This document shows positions 1 through 8,338 of a stretch of DNA of 64,000 nt, in pieces. Below the pieces are notes generated by a model. It made no database searches, had not been told where the DNA came from, and saw only the letters and a program-made list of their open reading frames with translations. Within the stretch, counting starts at the first letter, position 1. Every line of letters begins with the position of its first letter. Both the position numbers and the translations under genes were made by a program. The DNA is taken from NCBI RefSeq assembly GCF_024022995.1, contig NZ_CP099582.1, positions 124,001 to 188,000 on the forward strand, written 5' to 3'. The stretch comes from Thermococcus aggregans. GTDB lineage: Archaea; Methanobacteriota_B; Thermococci; Thermococcales; Thermococcaceae.

Positions 1-252
1 TCCTGCAACGACAATCTCAAGCTGGCCTTTTTTTACAAGAGACCTGAGAAGATCGAGATAATCGGGTTTGTTTTCTTCAATCCACTCCAAAAGCGGCCCG
101 CTAAAGTGGGCGTTTACTTTCATCTCTGGGAACTCTTCCAAGATTTCCATAAAAGGCCTGTAAGAGCGGTTATATGCTTCTTCGAACACCCAGCCAAAAT
201 TGCCCAGTGGCTGATGATTGTGAATGCCAAATATGAAGTTTATTCTTTTCAT
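1..252 (-). CDS. 4-alpha-glucanotransferase, GH57 (N-terminal part)
   Basis: The first 84 codons of a gene that runs off the left edge. The N-terminus carries the GH57 signature GIHNHQPLGNF (residues 9-19) and closely resembles, from memory, the T. litoralis GH57 4-alpha-glucanotransferase, differing at only a few positions. That enzyme moves alpha-1,4-glucan segments between maltodextrins in the cytoplasm; no signal peptide is present, which fits. The catalytic Glu and Asp lie beyond the window. The ATG at 252 follows a strong GGAGGTGG ribosome binding site. The upstream region carries a TGM operator over the expected transcription start, so control by the glycolytic regulator (TGR/TrmBL1) is likely. 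Family assignment is firm; exact specificity is inferred. Confidence 0.9.
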   Translation of the reverse strand, partial: MKRINFIFGIHNHQPLGNFGWVFEEAYNRSYRPFMEILEEFPEMKVNAHFSGPLLEWIEENKPDYLDLLRSLVKKGQLEIVVAG

Positions 253-274
253 CCATCCACCTCCACAAAAATGT

Positions 275-291
275 TATCACTAAGAGTGATA
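275..291. promoter_or_regulatory. Perfect Thermococcales Glycolytic Motif (TGR/TrmBL1 operator)
   Basis: The palindrome TATCAC-TAAGA-GTGATA matches the published TGM consensus TATCAC-N5-GTGATA exactly. On the minus strand it lies about 15-25 nt downstream of the TATA element, over the expected start point of the glucanotransferase transcript, which is the position from which TGR represses. For the plus-strand gene at 366 the same site lies upstream of the TATA box, the position associated with activation. Confidence 0.85.
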
Positions 292-300
292 GTGAGAAAG

Positions 301-316
301 GTATATAAATATTTTA
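301..316. promoter_or_regulatory. Shared AT-rich TATA block of a divergent promoter
   Basis: TATATAAA at 302-309 gives the gene at 366 a TATA box and a predicted start near 330-334. Read on the minus strand, the same 16-bp block gives TTTATATA or ATAAAATA as the TATA box of the glucanotransferase gene, with a start near 280-288. The two promoters therefore overlap. Confidence 0.6.
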
Positions 317-344
317 TGCCCACATACCAACTGAGGTGAACAAA

Positions 345-361
345 TATCACTCGGGGTGAAT
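345..361. promoter_or_regulatory. Second, imperfect TGM overlapping the ribosome binding site of the secreted-protein gene
   Basis: TATCAC-TCGGG-GTGAAT has a perfect left half and spacing, and GTGA of the right half; the last two bases differ from consensus. It lies downstream of the plus-strand TATA box, and its right half is also the GGGGTGA ribosome binding site of the gene at 366. This is the repressing position for that gene. Binding is inferred from the sequence only. Confidence 0.55.
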
Positions 362-365
362 AAGA

Positions 366-2960
366 ATGAGGAAAAGTACGTCTTTGTGCATTGTTTTTTT
401 AGTGGTTTTTAGTTTAGTGCCAGCAGCAAAATTTGTTAGTGCTCTCTATGGGACAAAAATTATCGATGGAAATCTAGATGATTGGGGAACATTGGACTTA
501 ATCGGCCAAGCAAAAGACAACGGATTGGCAGGAGCAAAGCTCGATAAACTCTATGTTGCGTGGGACGATCAGTACCTATACATAGCTATAAAAACCAATA
601 ATACCGAAAGTTGGGGCGTAGCTTATGGTATAGGCATTGACGTCGATCCAGGAACTGGAAACGGTTATACGGGGGGTACTTCTCCAAGTGATGCGTGGGG
701 AAGGCACATAGGATTTGGAAGTGGCTATGCAGTTGATTACCAAATTTACTTTTGGTGGGACGGGAACACTGGTATGGGCTCCAACAACTTCATCACGTGG
801 ACTGGCAGTGGATGGGACTATAAGAGTCTTGCAGACGTCGGTGCGAACTTTGCTTACACTGGGGATACATCCACTGGTCTTCAAGTTCTGGAGATTAAGA
901 TTCCTTGGAATGCATTAGGCGGAAAGCCAAATAAGCTTGCTCTTATATCTTGGATTGCCGGTGGAAGTGAAAGTTCTGCTGTAAGCTCTGTTCCATGGGA
1001 CGTCACGCTAGAAAGCTTAGATCCTCCTTTTGCTTCTTGGTATGGAGGAGATGAATGGGGCGATAGTGATTATTTCACGGAGCTAGTAGAGGTACAAATA
1101 GCCCCAAAAACTATTGATGGAGACCTAAGTGATTGGGCAAGCTATGAGTTAGTTGGCGTTAGCACTTTAGACGGTCCCGATGGTGCAGATCTCGACAAAC
1201 TCTATGTCTCTTATGATGACCAATATCTATACATTGCCCTGACCACGAATAATACACAAAGCTGGGATGTGGCATATGGAATTGGAATAGATGTACTAGA
1301 CGGAGGATATACTGGAGATCAGGATTCTTGGGGAAGGAAAATTGCATTTTCTAGAGGAATCGATTATGAACTTTACTTCTGGTGGAGTGGTGGAGATGGG
1401 GCCATAACTTCAGCTAATTTCAATAGATACAATGGATACGTTGGAAACAACTATTGGGAAAGCTGGGATTATAATTTTGCGTCTTTTGACTATGCATATA
1501 CTGGCAACAGTAATGGACTCCAAACTTTAGAAATCCGGATTCCATGGAGTGCCCTAGGAGGGGGGGTTTCTCAAGTTGCATTAATAGCTTGGATTGCAGG
1601 AGGAGACGGAAGTTCAGCAGTTGATACAGTTCCCTTAGATCCTGCAGTTGATGGAAGTGATTGGACTGATCAGGATTACCTCTCAAACTTCGCCATAATC
1701 GAGATCCCAATTCCAAAACCCGAGCTCACAGTTAGCATCTCCTCAGATGTACTTGATGTAGAACAGTGGCAACCGGCTAACATAACAATCAAAGTCAAGA
1801 ATATAGGAGAAGTTGACGCCCAAAATGTCACCGTCCACCTCTATGATGGTAGCAACCTATTAAAGAGCTGGGTGGTCGATTTACCAGCCAACACAGAAGT
1901 TATTCTCACTTACCTGTACCCCTACTCAGAGGCTTGGGGAGTTCACACGTTGAAGGCTGTTGTAGATCCAGAAAACAAGATAGAGGAAGTAAATGAAGGT
2001 AACAACGTCGCCACCCTTGATATCATCGTTGGACAGGTTGCAGAAAGACAAAACAAGCTCGTGAGACTTGGCATGTATGTATGGCCAAGGATTTATCCCG
2101 CAAAGTACGAAGAAACTAAAAAGCTTGTAGAAGAAGTCGCCTCTATGGGCTTGCCTGGAAATATTATAGAGGAGTTCGAGTTAAATCTTAACGAAAGCTT
2201 GGCCCTATTTAATGAAGGAAAATCCCTCATCTACACGCCTAATTATGAGTTGAGAGGAGCATTGAAAATGTTCTCAGCTTATTCGCGTCTTCTAAGATTG
2301 CAGAGAGAAATAAAAGACTTCCTAGAAAGCTTGGAGTTCAAAAAGAAAATTGACGGATCATTAAGCGATTGGAATGAAACATCGTTGGTCGCTCAAAACA
2401 AAGCAGGGGCTGGATCAGGGGCATACTTAGATGCCCTCTATGTAGATTACGATGACAAATACCTCTACATTGCCCTAAGTACCAAGAACATGGAATCATG
2501 GAGAATTGCTTATGGATTTGCACTTGACTATAAAGAGGGCGGTTACACCGGAGATACCGACGCCTGGGATAGAAAGATAGGATTTACAAGAGGAGTTGAC
2601 ACAGAAATCTATCTCTACTGGCATGGACCGTTCTTTGACGAACCTGGAACAAACTCAATAACAACTGCGGAACTTGCAATATGGAATGGAAATGGATGGA
2701 GCTATATCCCACTGTTTAAGAATGCAGCAGTAAAGTATACCGGAGGCGAGAACGGACTGCAAATCCTCGAAATGGCTATCCCATGGGAACTCCTCGGAGG
2801 AAAACCAGAAAAGATCTATATTGTTGCATGGATTACTGGTGCCAATCCAGGAGATTCAGCAGTTACAACAATTCCAGATGATCCAAGCGTACATGACAGT
2901 GACAACGAGTGGGGTGATGAAGACATCATAAGCACCTTTGCAGAGGTTTATATCAAGTGA
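366..2960 (+). CDS. Secreted protein with three DOMON/CBM9-like domains and a CARDB domain
   Basis: An 864-residue exported protein with an N-terminal signal peptide (about residues 1-26). Three related beta-rich domains of about 200 residues begin with IDGNLDDWG, TIDGDLSDWAS and IDGSLSDWN at about residues 33, 245 and 655. They share DALYV/DKLYVxxDDxYLYIA and a GLQxLEIxIPWxALGG segment. They resemble the glucodextranase-C/DOMON-like, CBM9-related domains at the C-termini of archaeal amylopullulanases. A CARDB domain (about 455-560, ending NEGNNVATLDI) and a charged helical linker (about 560-650) separate repeats 2 and 3. No glycoside hydrolase catalytic domain is visible. Divergence from a glucanotransferase and TGM control suggest a surface glucan-binding role; this is inference. 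The GGGGTGA ribosome binding site fixes the ATG. Confidence 0.8.
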   Translation: MRKSTSLCIVFLVVFSLVPAAKFVSALYGTKIIDGNLDDWGTLDLIGQAKDNGLAGAKLDKLYVAWDDQYLYIAIKTNNTESWGVAYGIGIDVDPGTGNGYTGGTSPSDAWGRHIGFGSGYAVDYQIYFWWDGNTGMGSNNFITWTGSGWDYKSLADVGANFAYTGDTSTGLQVLEIKIPWNALGGKPNKLALISWIAGGSESSAVSSVPWDVTLESLDPPFASWYGGDEWGDSDYFTELVEVQIAPKTIDGDLSDWASYELVGVSTLDGPDGADLDKLYVSYDDQYLYIALTTNNTQSWDVAYGIGIDVLDGGYTGDQDSWGRKIAFSRGIDYELYFWWSGGDGAITSANFNRYNGYVGNNYWESWDYNFASFDYAYTGNSNGLQTLEIRIPWSALGGGVSQVALIAWIAGGDGSSAVDTVPLDPAVDGSDWTDQDYLSNFAIIEIPIPKPELTVSISSDVLDVEQWQPANITIKVKNIGEVDAQNVTVHLYDGSNLLKSWVVDLPANTEVILTYLYPYSEAWGVHTLKAVVDPENKIEEVNEGNNVATLDIIVGQVAERQNKLVRLGMYVWPRIYPAKYEETKKLVEEVASMGLPGNIIEEFELNLNESLALFNEGKSLIYTPNYELRGALKMFSAYSRLLRLQREIKDFLESLEFKKKIDGSLSDWNETSLVAQNKAGAGSGAYLDALYVDYDDKYLYIALSTKNMESWRIAYGFALDYKEGGYTGDTDAWDRKIGFTRGVDTEIYLYWHGPFFDEPGTNSITTAELAIWNGNGWSYIPLFKNAAVKYTGGENGLQILEMAIPWELLGGKPEKIYIVAWITGANPGDSAVTTIPDDPSVHDSDNEWGDEDIISTFAEVYIK

Positions 2961-2997
2961 ACTTCTTTTCCGTTTTCCTTTTTAATTCTTCATTCTT
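2961..2997 (+). terminator. T-rich tract between convergent genes
   Basis: Immediately after the stop of the secreted-protein gene the plus strand has repeated T runs (TTCTTTTCC, GTTTTCC, TTTTTAATTCTT). Such oligo-T tracts terminate archaeal RNA polymerase. No hairpin is needed or seen. Confidence 0.55.
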
Positions 2998-3618
2998 CTA
3001 AAAGACGACTTTTCTGAATACGTAAAGGGTGAATGCCACTGCCAGCTGGTTTGAGAAGTTGTCATCTGGCGGCAATTCATAAAATTCTGCCAGTGTTCCA
3101 GCTAAAGCTCCTACAAAAGCGTGAGGAATGTCTATCAATAGGCTCAATATCACAAAGGCACTTAAGAAATATGCCAAGCTCCCTTCTACGCTCTTTCCGT
3201 TTTTGAATCTGTGTTTTCCAAAGGGTTTCCCCACTATTGCCGCTATGGCATCACCAAGGGTTGCAACTGTTATAGCACCTATGGCTATATCTCTTGGGAA
3301 GAAACAGACTATTATTAGTGCCGCAACAGTGAAGTATATGTGAGCCCCAATCGAATGCTTCTCATGTTCCCGAGAAATCGCTTCTAACTCCCGCTCTACG
3401 AGGTTTATTATTTCCTCCCTAACATAAAGTCCAAGCTTTCTTTTTACTTTGTCTCTTAGCTCATCAACTATTCTAAATGGTTCCAGAATCAGAAAGAGTA
3501 TTAGTGCAGACGCAACAAACCCTATTGTTACCTTTTGTCCGAATATTAGGTATATTGCTGGAACTGTGAGCCCAGTAAGGTGCAACACCTTTCTTTTAAG
3601 TTCACTTTTTATGCTCAC
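2998..3618 (-). CDS. Dolichol kinase/CTP-dependent lipid kinase-like membrane protein
   Basis: A 206-residue integral membrane protein with about six hydrophobic segments. It carries GDAIAAIVGKPFGKHRF and KSVEGSLAYF, the conserved region of the dolichol kinase/phytol kinase/CTP-dependent diacylglycerol kinase group. Members phosphorylate a lipid alcohol with CTP. In Thermococcales the substrate could be dolichol for glycan carriers or an archaeal diether alcohol; the sequence does not decide. Translation starts at a GTG (3618) behind GAGGTGATT. The first 17 nt overlap the end of the HAD gene upstream, so the two are translationally coupled. Confidence 0.7.
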   Translation of the reverse strand: MSIKSELKRKVLHLTGLTVPAIYLIFGQKVTIGFVASALILFLILEPFRIVDELRDKVKRKLGLYVREEIINLVERELEAISREHEKHSIGAHIYFTVAALIIVCFFPRDIAIGAITVATLGDAIAAIVGKPFGKHRFKNGKSVEGSLAYFLSAFVILSLLIDIPHAFVGALAGTLAEFYELPPDDNFSNQLAVAFTLYVFRKVVF

Positions 3619-4288
3619 GTTTAATCACCTCTAATGCCTCTCTGAGGTCTTTAACTATGTAATCAGCATGTTTTGGCAAAAGGGACTTAAAGTATCCCCT
3701 CTTTACGAGAATTGTGGTTGCTCCAATCTCTTTTCCTCCCCTCATGTCAGTATCGTCTCTATCTCCTACCACATAAATTTCACTCTCTTTGGGGAACTTT
3801 CTCTTTACAAGCATAAAATTGTACGACTCAAGCTTGCTGTGACCTGTCTCCCCACTTATTACTATGTAATCGAAGTAGCGCTTTATGTTGAGATACTCCA
3901 GTTTTTTCCTCTGCCACTCGGATGAAGAATCCGTCACAAGCACTAATTTAGCGTTCATATCCTTTAAACCCTCTAAAAATTCAATAGCGTCTGGATAAAG
4001 CTTTAAATTTGAAAAAAATGTCCTATCAACCAGCTCGAACATCTCTCTAAGGTCACCTTCCGAGATTTTTTGGTAAATTCGCTCCATGAAATTCTCAACT
4101 AGTTCATCGAGGTCTAGAAGATGCAACTCTCTTGACTGCTCCAGCTCCTTGTACCTCTGAGTGAGAATATAAAGTAGTGCCCTAAACTTCCTTTTTCTAA
4201 CTAGATGGGGCAAAAGCCTGAGAACACTCCATCTGGCCGCTTCCCATGTGTTGCATAGAGTATCATCAAGATCAACTATCACTAGCAT
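3602..4288 (-). CDS. HAD-superfamily hydrolase
   Basis: A 228-residue cytosolic phosphatase-like protein of the haloacid dehalogenase superfamily. Motif I is DLDDTLCNTW (residues 6-15), with the nucleophile Asp and acid/base Asp. Motif II is TDSSS, and motif III/IV includes GDRDDTDMRGG. A helical cap lies between motifs I and II. The start at 4288 has GGGAGGA at proper spacing; the frame stays open upstream but that stretch covers the divergent promoter of the next gene and looks non-coding. Substrate unknown. It overlaps the lipid-kinase gene by 17 nt, suggesting a shared transcript. Confidence 0.8.
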   Translation of the reverse strand: MLVIVDLDDTLCNTWEAARWSVLRLLPHLVRKRKFRALLYILTQRYKELEQSRELHLLDLDELVENFMERIYQKISEGDLREMFELVDRTFFSNLKLYPDAIEFLEGLKDMNAKLVLVTDSSSEWQRKKLEYLNIKRYFDYIVISGETGHSKLESYNFMLVKRKFPKESEIYVVGDRDDTDMRGGKEIGATTILVKRGYFKSLLPKHADYIVKDLREALEVIKREHKK

Positions 4289-4361
4289 AAGACTAGTTCC
4301 TCCCTTAACAACTTTAGCGTTAAAGCTTAAAAACTCTAAGCGTAGTTTTCCATGAGGAACC

Positions 4362-4607
4362 ATGAAGGGAGAGCTACTTGTGCTGGCAGGGATGGGGTTG
4401 ATATTCATAGGCTTTGTGCTTATCTTCATAGGGACCCTACTAGCAGCATCTGAAGGAGAGGCTGACGTTGAGGGCGGAGGAGTAATAATGATAGGGCCCA
4501 TCCCAATAGTCTTCGGAACGAGCAGAGGGGCTACGTTAGCAATGGTACTTGCAATTTTCTTAATGCTCCTGTGGATAATAGGGGCCCTGCTGAGCAGGAG
4601 GGTATAA
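4362..4607 (+). CDS. DUF131 (TIGR00304) family small membrane protein
   Basis: An 81-residue protein with two hydrophobic segments (about residues 5-28 and 59-77). They flank a short loop carrying the family motif GGVIMIGPIPIVFG. This is the DUF131/TIGR00304 family, widespread in Euryarchaeota and without a known function. Its stop at 4607 is 1 nt before the GTG start of the antiporter, and an AGGAGGG inside its last codons serves the antiporter. The two are therefore one operon, and a role connected with the antiporter or membrane is possible. Confidence 0.8.
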   Translation: MKGELLVLAGMGLIFIGFVLIFIGTLLAASEGEADVEGGGVIMIGPIPIVFGTSRGATLAMVLAIFLMLLWIIGALLSRRV

Positions 4608-4608
4608 A

Positions 4609-5790
4609 GTGGAGTACATCCTTGACCTCTCCATTCTTCTGGTTTTTGCAAAGACGTTAGAATGGCTCTTTGAAAAGAAAGAAATTCACCCCATAATTGC
4701 CCACCTACTCACCGGAATGATACTTGGGCCCTTTTTCCTTAATGTGGTTTCCCCTTCTGAGCCATTAAAAGTTCTCTCAGAGTTTGGTCTCTTAATGATG
4801 ATGCTTTACATGGGTCTTACAAGCAATTTTTCCTCGATCGCATCAAACAAGGTGAAGGCCATTTCAGTGGCTGGCTTGGGCGTTGCGGTTTCATTTATCT
4901 TAGGATTTTCAACGGTTTACTTCTTCGGAAAAGGCTTGGCTGCTGCAATTTTCGTTGGAGTAACTTTAGGGAATACTGCAATTGAAGTGACAAGCGGGGT
5001 ATTGCTAAAATCGAGGGTTAGAAAGGAAATATCATCAATACTAATGGGAGCTGCTTTTGCCGATGATATAATGGCAGTTTATCTGATTGGCATAATAACC
5101 GCAATGACAAGAGGCGAGCTCGCATTGTTCCCGCTAATTATTTTGACAATTAAGATAGCGATATTCATAACGGCCGTTCTTTTGATTTCTGAGTACATAT
5201 TTAAGCGTTCCCTGAGATTTTACAGCATATTGAGAAACCTGAACACCTTCTTTACATTTGCAATAATCCTCACGTTCCTCCTAGCAATAGTGGCGGAAAA
5301 AGTAGGGCTACATCAAATAATTGGTGCCTACCTCGCAGGTTTAACGATAAGCAGGCTGAGAGAAAGGAGAGACCCTCTCATATTGAGCAAGATAAAGCTC
5401 AACGAGCTTATTGGAGAATTGGAAGTCGTCCTTACAGAATTCTTTATGCCCCTCTTTTTCATTTACGTCGGGCTGATGTTCAATCCTCCTATCAGTGAAC
5501 TCAACATCGCCTTGATAGCCCTCCTATATCTGGCTGCAGTGTTAGGAAAACTCCTTGGCTGTGGAATGGGGATGAAAGTTTTTGGATTTGACTGGCAATC
5601 AGCAATACTTGTCGGCATTGGAATGGGCGGAAGAGGTAGCTTAGAACTTGCCATACTAAAGTTCGGGATTGAAGAGGGGTTGATAGATCAAGGACTCTTT
5701 GCCACCGTTGTTATAGTATCCATGCTAACAGCAGTAACGACTCCCCAGTTCTTCAAGCTTTATTTATCCCGCATAAGAAGAGAAGAATAA
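4609..5790 (+). CDS. Cation:proton antiporter (CPA2/NapA-type)
   Basis: A 393-residue polytopic membrane protein with about 11-12 hydrophobic segments, of the Kef/NapA monovalent cation:proton antiporter-2 family. Visible landmarks are HPIIAHLLTGMILGPFF near the N-terminus, GAAFADDIMAVYL (the conserved ADD region of the ion site), HQIIGAYLAGLTIS and GMGGRGSLELAIL near the C-terminus. It would exchange Na+ or K+ for protons across the membrane. No RCK/TrkA domain follows. Start is a GTG with AGGAGGG 6 nt upstream. Confidence 0.85.
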   Translation: MEYILDLSILLVFAKTLEWLFEKKEIHPIIAHLLTGMILGPFFLNVVSPSEPLKVLSEFGLLMMMLYMGLTSNFSSIASNKVKAISVAGLGVAVSFILGFSTVYFFGKGLAAAIFVGVTLGNTAIEVTSGVLLKSRVRKEISSILMGAAFADDIMAVYLIGIITAMTRGELALFPLIILTIKIAIFITAVLLISEYIFKRSLRFYSILRNLNTFFTFAIILTFLLAIVAEKVGLHQIIGAYLAGLTISRLRERRDPLILSKIKLNELIGELEVVLTEFFMPLFFIYVGLMFNPPISELNIALIALLYLAAVLGKLLGCGMGMKVFGFDWQSAILVGIGMGGRGSLELAILKFGIEEGLIDQGLFATVVIVSMLTAVTTPQFFKLYLSRIRREE

Positions 5791-5791
5791 C

Positions 5792-5801
5792 AAAAATTTA
5801 A
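5792..5801 (+). promoter_or_regulatory. TATA element of mfnA
   Basis: AAAATTTAAA directly after the antiporter stop; transcription would start near 5824-5828. This argues against the upstream ATG at 5802 and for the ATG at 5835. Confidence 0.45.
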
Positions 5802-5834
5802 ATGCCATGCCGAGAACTTCAAGCTGGTGAGACT

Positions 5835-6992
5835 ATGATCCCAAAGGAAGGAATGAGCGAAGAGGAAGTACTTGCAGAACTTGAAGGGAGGCTTAAAATT
5901 GACCTAACCTTTAATTCAGGCAAGATTTTAGGATCCATGTGCACTTACCCTCACCCTCTTGCCCAAAAGATAGTCCAAAAATACATAGACAGAAACTTAG
6001 GTGATCCCGGGCTACACAAGGGAAGCAGGCAAATTGAAGAAGAAGCCGTCCAAATGCTTGGAGAGCTTTTGCATTTAAAGAAAGCATACGGTAACATAGT
6101 AAGCGGAGGCACTGAGGCAAATATTCTTGCCGTGAGAGCCTTTCGCAACATTTCAGATGTTGAGAAGCCCGAATTAATCTTACCAAAAAGCGCACACTTC
6201 TCTTTTCTAAAAGCAAGTGATCTGCTGAGAGTTAAGCTTGTCTGGGCTGAGCTCAATAAGGACTATTCTGTTAACGTCAAAGACGTTGAGAATAAGATAA
6301 CCGACAACACCATTGGAATAGTTGGAATAGCCGGTACAACCGGATTGGGAGTTGTTGACGATATCCCTGCTCTTTCGGATATAGCGGTAGATTATGGAAT
6401 TCCCCTTCATGTTGATGCAGCTTTTGGTGGGTTTGTGATACCATTTGCAAAGGCGTTGGGCTATGATTTACCGGACTTTGACTTTAAGCTCAAAGGTGTG
6501 CAGAGCGTTACCATAGACCCCCACAAAATGGGAATGGCACCAATTCCTGCCGGCGGGATAGTTTTTAGAAAGAAAAAATACATAAACGCTATTAACGTTC
6601 TGGCTCCGTATCTGGCGGGAGGTAAGATATTCCAAGCCACAATAACGGGAACTAGACCAGGTGCAAATGCAATAGCTGTTTGGGCTCTTCTCAAGCACCT
6701 TGGATTTGAAGGGTACAAGAGAGTGGTCAAAGAGGCAATGGAAAATACATACTGGTTTGCTGAACAAATAAAAGCCACAAAAGGAGTGTATTTGATAAGG
6801 GAGCCAATGCTTAACATAGTTTCCTTCGGCGCCAAGAAGCTTAAGAAAATCGAAGCAGAACTCAAAGCCAGGGGCTGGGGAATAAGTGCCCACAGGGGAT
6901 ATATAAGGATAGTTATGATGCCCCACGTAAAAAGAGAACATCTGGAGAACTTCTTAAGGGACTTAAGGGAAATTTTGAAGAAAACCCTCTAA
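5835..6992 (+). CDS. mfnA: L-aspartate/L-tyrosine decarboxylase MfnA
   Basis: A 385-residue PLP-dependent group II decarboxylase. The cofactor lysine is K231 in TIDPHKMGMAPIPAGG, and HVDAAFGG (192-199) holds the Asp that pairs with the pyridine nitrogen. In methanogens MfnA makes tyramine for methanofuran. Thermococcales lack methanofuran, and the T. kodakarensis homologue acts as an aspartate decarboxylase giving beta-alanine for CoA, so that role is expected here. The start at 5835 has GGTGA 5 nt upstream and gives the usual family length; an in-frame ATG at 5802 has no ribosome binding site and overlaps the promoter. Confidence 0.9.
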   Translation: MIPKEGMSEEEVLAELEGRLKIDLTFNSGKILGSMCTYPHPLAQKIVQKYIDRNLGDPGLHKGSRQIEEEAVQMLGELLHLKKAYGNIVSGGTEANILAVRAFRNISDVEKPELILPKSAHFSFLKASDLLRVKLVWAELNKDYSVNVKDVENKITDNTIGIVGIAGTTGLGVVDDIPALSDIAVDYGIPLHVDAAFGGFVIPFAKALGYDLPDFDFKLKGVQSVTIDPHKMGMAPIPAGGIVFRKKKYINAINVLAPYLAGGKIFQATITGTRPGANAIAVWALLKHLGFEGYKRVVKEAMENTYWFAEQIKATKGVYLIREPMLNIVSFGAKKLKKIEAELKARGWGISAHRGYIRIVMMPHVKREHLENFLRDLREILKKTL

Positions 6993-7074
6993 TTCTGCAT
7001 TTTTATCACCTCTCAACCAAAATTAGAATTAATGCCTCAGCATTGGTACCTAGTTCAGCCGTGCCAGAATGAAG

Positions 7075-7088
7075 ATAGATATAAATAC
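7075..7088 (+). promoter_or_regulatory. TATA element of the nreA-like gene (leaderless)
   Basis: AGATATAAATAC sits about 25-30 nt before the ATG at 7112, so transcription should begin at or next to the start codon. Confidence 0.55.
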
Positions 7089-7111
7089 TCTTGCCTTGCT
7101 AGTTAAAACTG

Positions 7112-8338
7112 ATGAAGCTCTTTAACTCAAAACTCTGTGCACTGTGCAAGGGGAGAAAGCTCCTCTGTGGCCGTCCTACATGCCCAATTCTCGAACGCTT
7201 TAGGGTAGTAAAGAGTGTAGAGCAAAAGATAAACCGCAGAGAAATTTTTGGTTCATCCCCTCCAAGCTTGTTTGTCGGTGAATATGGCTATCCAAAAGTC
7301 CGCGTTGGACCTCTTGTTCCCCCAATAGAAGGGAACACCTCTCATCTTGACAGCCCCTTGAAATGGGAAAACAAAACAATAAAAGACGTTCTCTATTACC
7401 GCTCCCTTCTTGTTATGGGGGAAATGAAAGCCGATGTCAACGTGAGAAAAAGCGGAAGAATCCTTGAAGAAGTTCAAGAGCTGGCCATGTCAGTAAAGCC
7501 TGTGGACAGCGAGATTCTACTCAAGAGGAGGCCGATTCTAAAAGTCCTTCCAAGTGAATTTGCTCCTCCAGTAGGGCCAAGGGCAGAACTCCTTGACTTT
7601 GAGCTCACAGAAAACCCAAGAATACCAAGAAAAACCGACTACGTAGTTAGCGATGAGCTGAAAGCCGAGGAAGCAATAATGCGGCTCTACAACTGGGGCT
7701 TTGATGAGTATTACATAATAAGGCTCCTCTCAGCTGGACTACTCGGAATCAACAAAAAGCTCGTTCCGACAAGATGGAGCATCACGGCGGTGCAAGATAC
7801 AATAGGTAAGAAGCTGAGGGAAGAAATCCTGCGCTATGACACCATAAATGAATTTGAGCTTTACTTTTACGAGTTCTTAGGCAACAGATATGCGGTTATC
7901 TTAATGCCCGAAACTTACGCTTTTGAGCTCCTTGAGGTTTGGCTTAAGGGCTCTCTGTTTGGGAGCGATGAACCGGAGGTAATTCACGATTACGAGGACT
8001 TTCGCGGGATTAAAGGCTACGCTGAAGAGACCACCGGGGCTTACTATGCAGCCAGATTGAGCGTTCTCGAAAGCCTTAGATGGAGAAGAAGACAGGCAAG
8101 AATAATAGTCTTCAGAGAGGTAACCCCAAAGTACTATGCTCCGGTAGGGGTATGGCAGATAAGGGTTGGAGTTAAAAAGGCCATGGAAAATCCCGTGGGA
8201 AAATTTAACACACTCCAAGAGGCTCTTAATGAGCTCAGGAAGTTCCTCGAGCTGGAGCTTGAGAAATACCTGGAAAAAAGCTGGATTCTACGGTTGAGAA
8301 AGCAGAGAACACTTGATTATTACTTTAATATGATGTGA
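7112..8338 (+). CDS. NreA-type DNA repair protein with zinc finger and PIP box
   Basis: A 408-residue protein of the archaeal Nre family (DUF650/DUF651). The N-terminus has four cysteines (C9, C12, C19, C24) in CALCKGRKLLCGRPTC, a likely zinc site. The extreme C-terminus carries QRTLDYYF (398-405), a PCNA-interacting (PIP) box three residues from the end. In Haloferax, NreA acts in DNA damage repair and contacts PCNA. GPLVPP and the surrounding N-terminal block are conserved family features. A TATA-like element (about 7075-7086) lies about 28 nt before the ATG and there is no ribosome binding site, so the mRNA is probably leaderless. Confidence 0.85.
   Translation: MKLFNSKLCALCKGRKLLCGRPTCPILERFRVVKSVEQKINRREIFGSSPPSLFVGEYGYPKVRVGPLVPPIEGNTSHLDSPLKWENKTIKDVLYYRSLLVMGEMKADVNVRKSGRILEEVQELAMSVKPVDSEILLKRRPILKVLPSEFAPPVGPRAELLDFELTENPRIPRKTDYVVSDELKAEEAIMRLYNWGFDEYYIIRLLSAGLLGINKKLVPTRWSITAVQDTIGKKLREEILRYDTINEFELYFYEFLGNRYAVILMPETYAFELLEVWLKGSLFGSDEPEVIHDYEDFRGIKGYAEETTGAYYAARLSVLESLRWRRRQARIIVFREVTPKYYAPVGVWQIRVGVKKAMENPVGKFNTLQEALNELRKFLELELEKYLEKSWILRLRKQRTLDYYFNMM

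Noticed and set aside
4289-4651. A long N-terminal extension of the HAD hydrolase
   Set aside because: It runs antisense through the DUF131 gene and the divergent promoter; the HAD motif I begins 5 residues after ATG 4288, which has a good ribosome binding site.
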